A stretch of 64,000 nt of DNA, taken from Bradyrhizobium tropiciagri. GTDB taxonomy: Bacteria > Pseudomonadota > Alphaproteobacteria > Rhizobiales > Xanthobacteraceae. Location of the stretch: the NCBI RefSeq assembly GCF_018130505.1, contig NZ_JAFCKH010000001.1:310001-374000 (forward strand), read 5' to 3'. A program made the translations under genes and the position numbers. Below the pieces are notes generated by a model that saw only the letters and a list, made by a program, of their open reading frames with translations, was not told where the DNA came from and did not search any database. Positions 52,544 to 61,000 of this stretch are shown here, one piece after another (the stretch's first letter is position 1; every line of letters starts with the position of its first letter).

Positions 52544-52682
52544 GGTTTGCGAGGGACGCCGGCCTTTATGCGGCTCCTATACCGCACTGCGGCGCGCCAT
52601 CTCGAAATCCTACGCTGATCTCCGCATCTTCTGGGCTGAAGCGGTGCGCCCTGCGTGCGCGCCGCCTGAAGGAGAGTGGGAC

Positions 52683-52952
52683 ATGACCTTGTTCTATTCA
52701 CACGATGTCCGGACGGTCGAGGTCGCCCGTCGCCTCACGCTGCGGCGGACGGTCAAGCGAATCCGTGCCGTATTCCGGACCATTCATCGCGGGATCGCCG
52801 CCGCGAAGATCCACCGCCTGCGCAACGAACTGCTGCTGCATCGTGGTCACGAGGATTGGGCCAAGATGAACCTGAATGTCGGCTCGTTCGGCGGCGACGC
52901 CGAGCGATATCCGCGTCCGCCGGCCGTGCTCGGCGAGAAGTGGGACTACTGA
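52683..52952 (+). CDS. Small basic hypothetical protein (89 aa)
   Basis: A basic helical region (EVARRLTLRRTVKRIRAVFR, IHRLRNELLLHRGHEDWAKM) is followed by NVGSFGGDAERYPRPPAVLG. The composition suggests a nucleic-acid or membrane-surface binder, but no family is recognised. The ATG has GGAGAGTGGGAC directly upstream. The next small gene starts 1 bp after its stop codon, so they form a pair. Confidence 0.6.
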   Translation: MTLFYSHDVRTVEVARRLTLRRTVKRIRAVFRTIHRGIAAAKIHRLRNELLLHRGHEDWAKMNLNVGSFGGDAERYPRPPAVLGEKWDY

Positions 52953-52953
52953 G

Positions 52954-53151
52954 ATGCGTGCTCTGTCATCGCTCGGGATCGGTGCCCTGCTGCACCGCGC
53001 CGCAGAAGCTCTGTTCAAATTCCTCGCCTGGATCGGCAAGGAGCCGGCCACGCTCTATCGGCCCGAGGCGCATTACATGCGCGGCCCCGGGCCGGCCTGG
53101 CGGGCCAAGCATCATCCGGATCAGGTCGCCTCGCTCCGCCGCGTCAGGTGA
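52954..53151 (+). CDS. Small hypothetical protein (65 aa)
   Basis: A short protein with an amphipathic/hydrophobic N-terminus (LGIGALLHRAAEALFKFLAW) and a polar tail (RPEAHYMRGPGPAWRAKHH). It starts directly after the preceding small gene. Its last 31 bp overlap the 3' end of the convergent slipin gene, which lowers confidence slightly. Confidence 0.5.
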   Translation: MRALSSLGIGALLHRAAEALFKFLAWIGKEPATLYRPEAHYMRGPGPAWRAKHHPDQVASLRRVR

Positions 53152-53882
53152 TCGAGCAGGTTCATCGGCAGCGGAAACACTACGGTCGATGAACGCTCGC
53201 CGGCAATGTCATGCAGCGCCGCGAAATAGCGCAGCTGCATGGCCTGCGGTTCCTGGGCGAGAATCCGCCCGGCCTCGACCAGCTTCTCGGCGGCCTGCTG
53301 CTCGCCCATCGCGTTGATCACCTTGGCGCGCCGCAACCGTTCAGCCTCGGCCTGCTTGGCGATCGCCCGCACCATGGTCTCGTTGATATCGACATCCTTG
53401 ATCTCGATCCCGGTGACCTTGATGCCCCAGACGTCGGTCTGCTTGTCGAGGATCTCCTGGATATCGGCGTTCAGCCGGTCGCGTTCGGCGAGCATCTCGT
53501 CGAGCTCGTGCTTGCCGAGCACCGAGCGCAGCGTGGTCTGTGCGAGCTGGCTGGTCGCGGCCATGTAGTCGTTGACCTTGATGATGGCGCGTTCGGGATC
53601 GACGATGCGGAAGTAGAGCACGGCGTTGACCTTGACCGAGACGTTGTCGCGCGAGATCACGTCCTGAGGCGGCACTACCTGCACCACCACCCGCAGATCG
53701 ACCTTCACCAGCTGCTGCACCACCGGAATCAGCAGGAACAGCCCGGGGCCCTTGACGCCGGTGAAGCGGCCCAGCGTGAAGACGACGCCGCGCTCATATT
53801 CGCGCAGCACGCGGATCGCCTGCGACAGGAAGATCACGACCAGTAGCGCGATCGCCGCATAGCTGAAATAATCGAGCATCAT
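53121..53882 (-). CDS. Slipin (stomatin/SPFH family) protein
   Basis: A 253-residue SPFH protein. One N-terminal membrane helix (YAAIALLVVIFLSQAI) precedes the SPFH domain (EYERGVVFTLGRFTGVKGPGL, PPQDVISRDNVSVKVNAVLYF, DYMAATSQLAQTTLRSVLG). A helical oligomerisation tail rich in Glu/Ala (RAIAKQAEAERLRRAKVINA) follows. Slipins form large rings in membranes and pair with NfeD proteins. The start overlaps the stop of the nfeD gene by 4 bp, confirming the usual partnership. Confidence 0.9.
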   Translation of the reverse strand: MMLDYFSYAAIALLVVIFLSQAIRVLREYERGVVFTLGRFTGVKGPGLFLLIPVVQQLVKVDLRVVVQVVPPQDVISRDNVSVKVNAVLYFRIVDPERAIIKVNDYMAATSQLAQTTLRSVLGKHELDEMLAERDRLNADIQEILDKQTDVWGIKVTGIEIKDVDINETMVRAIAKQAEAERLRRAKVINAMGEQQAAEKLVEAGRILAQEPQAMQLRYFAALHDIAGERSSTVVFPLPMNLLDHLTRRSEAT

Positions 53883-55288
53883 GCCTTACCTCCTTCGCCG
53901 GTGGCGGCCGGCGCGCGCCGCACCACCAGCGTCAAATCGATGATGGTGGCGACTTCGACCGTCTCGCCGGAGCTGAATGTCTCGCTGCCGCGCGCCTGCC
54001 AGCGCTCGCCATTGGTGAAGACGTGACCCGTGGTGCCGGACCAGTCGAGCACCTCGGCCGGCAAGCCCTGCATCGCCTGCGCGCCGACCTGGACCGGTCC
54101 ATTCGCGGCACGGCGTAGCGCGCCGAGCACGGCCAGCAAGAACACCGCGAACAGCGCCGTGGTGATGCCGATTACCCACCATGACAGCGTGTAGCCCGGC
54201 ACCTCACCGCGGAACAGCATCAGCGCGCCGAGCACGAAGGCGACCAGCCCACCGGCGCCGATCACGACGGTGGGGTTGAAGGCCTCGACGGCGAGCAGCG
54301 CGATGCCGACCAGCATCAGCGCGAAGCCGGCGTAGTTGGTCGGCAGCATGTTGAGCGCGTAGAGGCCGAGCAGCAGGCAGATCGTGCCGACGACGCCGGG
54401 GCCGATCGCGCCGGGCGTCATGAACTCGAAGATCAGCCCGTAGATGCCGATCATCAGCAGGATGAACGCGACGTTGGGGTCGGTGATGACCGCAAGCAGG
54501 CGCGAGATCCAGTCGGGTTCGATCGCCTCGAGCGTCGCATCCTTGGTCGCCAGCTTCTGCGTCTTGCCGCCGGCAACCTCGACCGTGCGGCCGTCGACCT
54601 GGTTCATGAGATCGGCCGGATCGCGCGCCACCAGCTCGATGACACCGGCCTGCAGCGCGGCGTTGGCGGACAGGGTTGCGGCCTCGCGCACCGCCTTCTC
54701 GGCCCAGTCGGCGTTGCGGCCGCGCAGCTCGGCAAGGCTGCGGATGAAGGCGACCGCGTCGTTGGTCGCCTTGGCCGTCATGGCATCTTTCGGCTGCTGG
54801 CTGTCGCCGTCCTTCTTGTCCTTGCCGTCCTTGTCGCCGGTGGGCAGGCCCGGCAGCCCGCCGATCTGCACCGGCGTCGCGGCGCCGATATTGGTGCCCG
54901 GCGCCATCGCCGCGATATGCGTCGCATAGAGGATGTAGGTCCCGGCGCTCGCCGCATGGGCGCCGGAAGGGGCGACATAGCCGATCACGGGAACGGGCGA
55001 GGCCAGCACGTCGGCGATGATCTCGCGCATGCTGGTGTTGAGGCCGCCCGGCGTATTGAGGCGCAGCACGACGATGCCGGCCCGCCGCTCGGCGGCCTTG
55101 GCGAGGGCGCCCTTCACATAGGCCGCCGACGCCGGCCCGATCGCGCCGTCGATCGAAATGGTCAGGCCGAGGCGGCTGTTCTCCTCCGCGGTACCGGGAC
55201 GGATGGAGAGAAGCAGCGCGATGACCGCCGTCACCGCAACGAGGGCAGCCCTTAAGGTCTGCACGGCAAGCACTCCCTTGCTGAGCAT
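53879..55288 (-). CDS. NfeD-type membrane serine protease
   Basis: A 469-residue long-form NfeD (1510-N type). A signal peptide (about 1-34) is followed by a ClpP-class protease domain (ISIDGAIGPASAAYVKGALA, LRLNTPGGLNTSMREI, YVAPSGAHAASAGTYIL with the likely catalytic Ser). Four to five membrane helices lie about 280-390, and an OB-fold NfeD tail ends the protein. The family cleaves slipin-type partners near their C-terminus. It is co-transcribed with the slipin gene downstream. Confidence 0.88.
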   Translation of the reverse strand: MLSKGVLAVQTLRAALVAVTAVIALLLSIRPGTAEENSRLGLTISIDGAIGPASAAYVKGALAKAAERRAGIVVLRLNTPGGLNTSMREIIADVLASPVPVIGYVAPSGAHAASAGTYILYATHIAAMAPGTNIGAATPVQIGGLPGLPTGDKDGKDKKDGDSQQPKDAMTAKATNDAVAFIRSLAELRGRNADWAEKAVREAATLSANAALQAGVIELVARDPADLMNQVDGRTVEVAGGKTQKLATKDATLEAIEPDWISRLLAVITDPNVAFILLMIGIYGLIFEFMTPGAIGPGVVGTICLLLGLYALNMLPTNYAGFALMLVGIALLAVEAFNPTVVIGAGGLVAFVLGALMLFRGEVPGYTLSWWVIGITTALFAVFLLAVLGALRRAANGPVQVGAQAMQGLPAEVLDWSGTTGHVFTNGERWQARGSETFSSGETVEVATIIDLTLVVRRAPAATGEGGKA

Positions 55289-55390
55289 ATGGGGCTTAGG
55301 TCCGGAACCTCAATATGGCCGGGGTGTCACGGCAACGTGCGCGCGCGGTCATTGTGCATTGCAATGGATTGAGTCCGGCTCGGCCGTGTC

Positions 55391-55825
55391 TCAGTCTGAA
55401 TTCTTCGGATGATAGTTTTCCCGGAAGTGCTCGACGGCACCATCGATTTGAACCCAGTCATGCTTCGATTGCTCGAAGACCGATATGACGGGAGCCGGGT
55501 ATTTCGGGTTTGCCATCGCGCCGACGGCAACGCCGATCAGCGCGGGCAGACTGCTGACTTTCCAATAGACCGTGGAGCCGCACTGCGGACAAAAGTAATT
55601 GCACATGTCGCCGCCGCTTGCCGCGGCGTGGGTGAATTCCTTTGTGGTTCCGGAGACGGTGACGACCTCCGCCCGGTAATAGGCGCCGACGCCGAACGGC
55701 GCACCGGTTCTACGCTGGCAATCGACGCAGTGACAGGCAACGATGATCCTGGATGGTTCGTCCGGAAGCGAGAGCGTGACCGACCCGCAGTTGCACCTTG
55801 CGTTGCCCATGGAAAACGGCCCCAT
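55391..55825 (-). CDS. GFA family zinc-binding protein
   Basis: A 144-residue protein of the glutathione-dependent formaldehyde-activating (Gfa/CENP-V) fold. Metal-binding cysteines are visible in ARCNCGSV, ACHCVDCQRRTG and NYFCPQCGSTVYW. Most bacterial members have unproven activity; a role in binding small aldehydes or thiol adducts is only possible. A start five codons downstream (MGNARCNCG) is also plausible. Confidence 0.82.
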   Translation of the reverse strand: MGPFSMGNARCNCGSVTLSLPDEPSRIIVACHCVDCQRRTGAPFGVGAYYRAEVVTVSGTTKEFTHAAASGGDMCNYFCPQCGSTVYWKVSSLPALIGVAVGAMANPKYPAPVISVFEQSKHDWVQIDGAVEHFRENYHPKNSD

Positions 55826-55871
55826 CGCCTTTGAAGCTTGGCGCCAAGGTTAGCATGCCTGAAGGCGAATC

Positions 55872-56789
55872 TCACCGCGCGGCGGCGAAGTACTCATCGG
55901 CGAGGCCCGAGATTGCGTCGGCGACCTCGGCCTTGGCCGGTGCATCCAGTTGCACGATCGGCAGCCGCGTCGCCGGCTGCATGAAGCCGAGCAGCGCGAG
56001 CGCGAATTTCAATGCGGCGGGATGCTCGCGGTCCAGCAACGCGGCGAGCGGCAGCAGCCGCCGGTGCAGGTCGCGGGCCGGCGCAAGCCGGCCCTCGCGG
56101 AGATGCCGGTGCACGGCCACGCACAGATCGGGCGCGACATTCGCCACCGACGAGACGCAGCCATGGCCGCCGGCGGCGAGCCAGGCGAGCGACGTGGTGT
56201 CATCGCCGGTCAGCAGGCGGAAGCTTGCCGGCAGGCATGAGCGCAGGCGCATCAGGCGGGCAATATCGCCACTGCCGTCACGTAGCCCGATGAAGCGCGC
56301 CGATGTCGCAAGATCGGCCAGCGTGTCGTCGGGCAGGCCCTTGACGGTCCGCGACGGGATATCGTGCAGGATGACCGGCAGCCTCGTGGCCGCGGCGACG
56401 GTGCGGAAATGCGCCGCCATGCCCGCGGCCATCGGCCTGTTGTAGTAGGGCACCACGGACATCACCGCGTCCGCGCCGGCCGCTTCCGCAGCCAGCGCGA
56501 ACGTGACGGCTCGATCGGTGGCGTTCGATCCGGCACCGGCGATGATGTGCGCTCGGCCGCGTGCGATGCCGGCGGCGATGCGGACGAGTTGCTCGCGCTC
56601 GGCGGGCTCCAGCGTCGCACATTCACCTGCGGTCTCGCCGACCACCAGCGCGGTGGCGCCGGCGGCGATCTGGCGCCGGCACAGGGCAACGAACGCATCG
56701 GCGTCGATCCTGCCGCGATCGTCGAACGGGGTCGGGAGATCGGGGATGAAGCCCGACAGCCAATGGGCCGGATGCGCCAGCGGTATCAT
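55872..56789 (-). CDS. DapA-like aldolase family protein with Arg at the Schiff-base position
   Basis: A 305-residue TIM-barrel protein of the dihydrodipicolinate synthase/N-acetylneuraminate lyase family. It has the phosphate/carboxylate motif GETAGECATL, the YYNRP tyrosine site (about 115-119) and IPSRTV. The lysine that forms the Schiff base in GxKxxxG is replaced: IGLRDGSGD, with Arg170. Other family features are intact, so the fold is kept but standard aldolase chemistry is unlikely. The start MIPLAHPAHW is 8 bp after the preceding small gene; a 23-codon extension overlaps that gene and is rejected. Confidence 0.85.
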   Translation of the reverse strand: MIPLAHPAHWLSGFIPDLPTPFDDRGRIDADAFVALCRRQIAAGATALVVGETAGECATLEPAEREQLVRIAAGIARGRAHIIAGAGSNATDRAVTFALAAEAAGADAVMSVVPYYNRPMAAGMAAHFRTVAAATRLPVILHDIPSRTVKGLPDDTLADLATSARFIGLRDGSGDIARLMRLRSCLPASFRLLTGDDTTSLAWLAAGGHGCVSSVANVAPDLCVAVHRHLREGRLAPARDLHRRLLPLAALLDREHPAALKFALALLGFMQPATRLPIVQLDAPAKAEVADAISGLADEYFAAAR

Positions 56790-56796
56790 CGGTGGC

Positions 56797-57051
56797 TCAG
56801 GCCACGCGGCGTTCGAGGATGCCGGCGGCCGTGCCGCCCATCTCGAGCTCGATCTCACGCGAGAGCTCGATGATCATTTCGGGGTGCTGGCCGTTCTCGA
56901 ACAGCGCGTATTTGACGGCCTGGGCGCGGTTGACGAACAGGCCGCCAAACAGGCCGTTCTGTTGCTGGGCCACCCACTGGCCGCGATGGTTGCGGCCGAT
57001 GAAGACGATGGAAGATGCTGAACTACACGAGGGAGGTTCGACGAGTTTCAC
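56797..57051 (-). CDS. Small hypothetical protein (84 aa)
   Basis: A short protein with the segment FIGRNHRGQWVAQQQNGLFG followed by VNRAQAVKYALFENG and a Glu-rich end, a pattern I associate with conserved small Bradyrhizobium proteins; no function is known. GTG start with AAGGACAC about six bases upstream. It lies 8 bp before the DapA-like gene and is probably in its operon. Confidence 0.65.
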   Translation of the reverse strand: MKLVEPPSCSSASSIVFIGRNHRGQWVAQQQNGLFGGLFVNRAQAVKYALFENGQHPEMIIELSREIELEMGGTAAGILERRVA

Positions 57052-57166
57052 GTTGGTGTGTCCTTGCAGTGATAGTCACGTGATCAATGTCTGCCTGGCC
57101 GGATATGAAATCGAGCGCGACCGGTGGCCGACTTCATAAAAGCGGCATAGGATTTCGCGGAGGGCA

Positions 57167-57442
57167 TCAGGAGTGCTGGACGATGCCGGTGGCGAGCGCG
57201 CACAGCGCCGCATAGGCGGTCATCTCGTCCCAATGATTGAGCTGCTTTGCGAACGGCGTCTCGCGCCTGGCGAGGCCGACGAAGGCGCAGATCAGCGCCG
57301 ACATCCACAGCAGCGCGACCATTCCCTTGCCGAAGCCGACGCCGGCAAACATCGCAAAGCCGATCATGATGGCCATCCGGAAGCCGAACCGGACCAGCAC
57401 CTGCGCCGACCGCAATCCCTGCGGAAGATCCTTCGCTGCCAT
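57167..57442 (-). CDS. Small membrane protein (91 aa)
   Basis: It has two to three hydrophobic segments (FRMAIMIGFAMFAGVGFG, MVALLWMSALICAFVGLA, AAYAALCALATGI-like end) and short basic loops. No family is recognised. It follows the 154-residue gene by 15 bp on the same strand, indicating joint transcription. Confidence 0.6.
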   Translation of the reverse strand: MAAKDLPQGLRSAQVLVRFGFRMAIMIGFAMFAGVGFGKGMVALLWMSALICAFVGLARRETPFAKQLNHWDEMTAYAALCALATGIVQHS

Positions 57443-57457
57443 GGCAGTCTCAGGGCG

Positions 57458-57922
57458 TCAGCCGATATTGTCGACGAACAGCGGCTCGTAGAACGAGCCT
57501 GCGTCGCGGCGGACCGCGGGCACGCTGGGCCGGGTCTCGGGTGCGGCGATCCGCTGCGCCTCGACGTAGGCGGCCAGGATCGCGAGCGCGAGGTCGGCAT
57601 GATGGGTCTCGATCGACTGGTCGAGCCAGTCGGGCAGTTCGCGGGTCCGCGACAGCGCGCAGTGCCATTCACCTTCGTCATAGACGAGGCGGCGGACCTG
57701 CCATTGCGGCAGCTCGAGATCGATCAGCGCCAGTGCCGCATCGGTCCAGGCGCCCGACCGGATCAGCCGCTCGACATGGGCGGTCTTGCCGCTCTGTCCG
57801 GCCGAGGGGAAGCGCCGGCAGGTCTGGTCGATGATGTCGGCCATGAACTCGGCGGTGACCGCATAGGCGTCGCGCAGCCGGTCGCCGAGCTCGGCGGAGG
57901 TGTGTTCTGCATACAGTGACAT
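57458..57922 (-). CDS. Hypothetical protein (154 aa)
   Basis: A soluble helical protein: AELGDRLRDAYAVTAEFMAD, FPSAGQSGKTAHVERLIRSG, ALIDLELPQWQVRRLVYDEG and HADLALAILAAYVEA. Natural composition and good length support a real gene, but no family is recognised. ATG at 57922 is chosen; a 37-codon extension upstream lacks coding character. It is the first gene of a two-gene unit with the small membrane protein. Confidence 0.65.
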   Translation of the reverse strand: MSLYAEHTSAELGDRLRDAYAVTAEFMADIIDQTCRRFPSAGQSGKTAHVERLIRSGAWTDAALALIDLELPQWQVRRLVYDEGEWHCALSRTRELPDWLDQSIETHHADLALAILAAYVEAQRIAAPETRPSVPAVRRDAGSFYEPLFVDNIG

Positions 57923-58086
57923 GGCGTCATCTCGTTCCACGCGCGGCCGAACGCAGCTGGCCGCAGGCCCAAAATGGCCGGACCGCTGTTTGAAAACGAG
58001 ATGAGGCGGGGCGCGGATATATAGGGATTCCATAAAGGTTCCGCGGCCGGGGGGCGACCGTGGCAGTCCACCGCCGGGCCTTGCCG

Positions 58087-61000
58087 CTACAGAATCAGAT
58101 CATGCGGGAGATGGTCCACAGCCAGCTTGAAGTAGCTGCCTGGATCGATGGCGGGCGCTGTGTCCGTGACAGCGGGTGGCGAGAAAGCCGCCACGGCGTC
58201 TTCGTGATGGCCCGACCATGCCGGGCCCAGGTCGAGCGCTGCGGGGGCCGGCGCTTCCGGCGCCACGGAACTGAACGTCTGCTCGGTGAAATGAAAGGTG
58301 TCCGCCGATGGTGCGGCGGCCATGCCGGCAGCGGCTACAGCGGATGTCTCGAGGGCAGGGGATGCAAGCGAGGCCGAATGCGACGTGCCGCCTTGAATGT
58401 CGACCTGAAGACTGGTCGCCGCCGAATCGCCATCCTTGTCGAACGCCGACACATCGAACAACAGGTCGGTGCTCGGGATGGTGGTTTCCTGATTGTAGGT
58501 GATGTCGTTGACGGTGAAGGTGGCGTTGCCGCTTGCGGCGTGATCGTAGCCGACCTGGATTTGATCGAACTCATGTCCGACGTAGAGCGTGTAGGTCTTC
58601 GTCGAGCCGTCGAAGGTCTGGGTGTTGATCAGCGAGGTATCCGACGTTTCCTGCACCACGACGTTGGCGATGCCGCCGGACGGCTTCGGAATGTCGACGC
58701 TGAAATCGTGGATATCGGTGCTGCCGTCAAGGATGTGGAAGACGACGTTCGCCGTGCCATTGCCCTGCCACTGAGTGAGAATGAAGCTGACATGCGGCTG
58801 CTCCTGCACGAAGGCGATGTTCAGCCGCTCGTTGGAATCCATTTGCAGCCCGGTATTGCCGACCGCGATGCCGTTGCTCGACGCCTTGACATCGATCGGA
58901 ACGCCGTTGTTGTCGGATCCGGTGATGATGAGTTGTTCGTCCGGCGACGTCAGTGACGGTGTACCGCTGCCCGAAGCCCCGAAATCGGAGCCCGCCACGG
59001 TGACTTCCTTCAGGATCTCGACGCTCTCGAGATTGAACGAATAGGTTCCGTTCGGATTGATCAGCAGCGTGAAGTAGGGATCGGTCAGCGCACCGTTCGC
59101 ATTTGTCAGATAGGCGTCGAGCTCAACACCGCCGCTCACCGCATGGGTCGTATAATAGAAATTGTAGTCGGCTTCGTTTCCTGTGACGTGCACCGACGTG
59201 ATGCCGTTGCCGAGGTTGGACGTCGCCAGATTGAAGCCGGTGCTGCCGACGGCTCCGTTGTGGATGGCGAGCAGCATTCCGGCGTTGCCGTCCGCCCCGA
59301 AATTGACGTCATAGGTGCCGTTGGCGATTTGGTCGTTTTCAGCGGGGAGAACGGCGTGATCGAATCCTCCGATGGTCGGGCCGTCGTCGGTGATGGTGAG
59401 CTGCTTGCCGAGGTCGATGCAGGCGATCTGGAAGTCGCCGTCCTTGTCGGTGATCGTCGCGTCCAGGCTGACGATGCCCGATGCCAGCGACTTGCCTTCG
59501 CCGCCGTCCGGGTTGGTGCCGAGCGCCTGCTTCACCGCACGATATTCGGTGAAGGTCACCAGCCCCGATGTCGGATTGACCGCGATGGTGAACGCCAGCT
59601 TGCCGCCGGCGGAGCCGACATGGCCCTCGATGGTGTTGCCGTTCAGGACCAGCACGTCGGCGAGGCCGGTGTGTGAATCGACCAGGCCCGAAGCGGTGCC
59701 GTTGCCGCCGGTGATCTTGAGCGAGTAGCCGATCGTCGCGCTGTCGGCGCCTTGAGATGACGTGAAGGCCGAGGCGAAGCTGGCCGAAATCGCCGTCAGC
59801 GCCGCGTTTGGCGCCGTGCCGCCGATATTGTCGTCCCCAACGGTTGCGGTCAGATGCGTCTCGCTCAGCGTCAGCGAGGGCGCCGTTCCGGTCGCTGCGA
59901 TGGTCGGGCCGTCGTCGGTGATGGTCAGCCGGCTGCCGAGGTCGATGCTCGCCTTCTGGAAGTCGCCGTCCTTGTCCGTGATCGTTGCGACCAGGCTGAC
60001 GATGCCTGATGTCGGCGACTTGCCTTCGCCGGTGTCCGGGTTGGTGCCGAGCGGCTGCTTCACCGCGCGATACTCGGTGAAGGTCACGAGCCCGGTCACG
60101 GGATTGAGCGCGATGGTGAACGCCAGTGCGCCGCCGGTCGAGCCGACGCGGCCTTCGATGGTGCTGCCGTTCAAAACCAGCACGTCGGCGAGGCCGGTGT
60201 GCGAGTCGACCAGTCCCGACGCGGTGCCGTTGCCGCCGGTGATCGTCAGCGCGTAGCCGATCGTCGCGCCGTCAGCGCCTTGAGAGGAGGTGAACGCCGA
60301 AGCGAAGTCGGCCGAGACCGCCGTCAGTGTCGCGTTCGGCGCCGAGCCGCCGATGTTGTCATTCTGCGCCGTCGCGGTCAGATGCGTCTCGCTCAGCGTC
60401 AGCGACGGCGCCGTCCCCGTGGCCGCGACGGCCGGGCCGTCGTCGGTGATGGTCAGCCGGCTGGCGAGATCGATGCTCGCCTTCTGGAAGTCGCCGTCCT
60501 TGTCGGTGATGGTCGCAACCAGGCTGACGATGCCTGCGGTCAGCGACCTGCCTTCGCCGCTGTCCGGGTTGGTGCCGAGGGCCTGCTTCACCGCGCGATA
60601 TTCGGTGAAGGTCACGAGCCCGGTCGCGGCGTTGAGCGCGATGGTGAACGCCAGCACGCCGGCGGCCGAGCCGACGTGGCCTTCGATGGTGTTGCCGTTG
60701 AGGACTAGTACGTCGGCAAGGCCGGTGTGGGAATCGATCAGGCCGGACGCGGCGCCGTTGCCGCCGGTGATCGCCAGCGCGTAGCTGATCGTCGCGCCGT
60801 CCGCGCCTTGAACCGATGTGAATGCCGTGGCGAAATTGCCTGACGTCGACGTCAGCGCCGCGTTCGGCGCCGAGCCGGCGATATTGTCGTTGAGCGCGGT
60901 CGCGGTCAGATGCGTCTCGCTCAGCGTCAGCGACGGCGCCGTTCCGGTCGTGCCGATGGCCGGTCCGTCGTCGCTGATGATCAGCCGGCTGCCGAGATCG

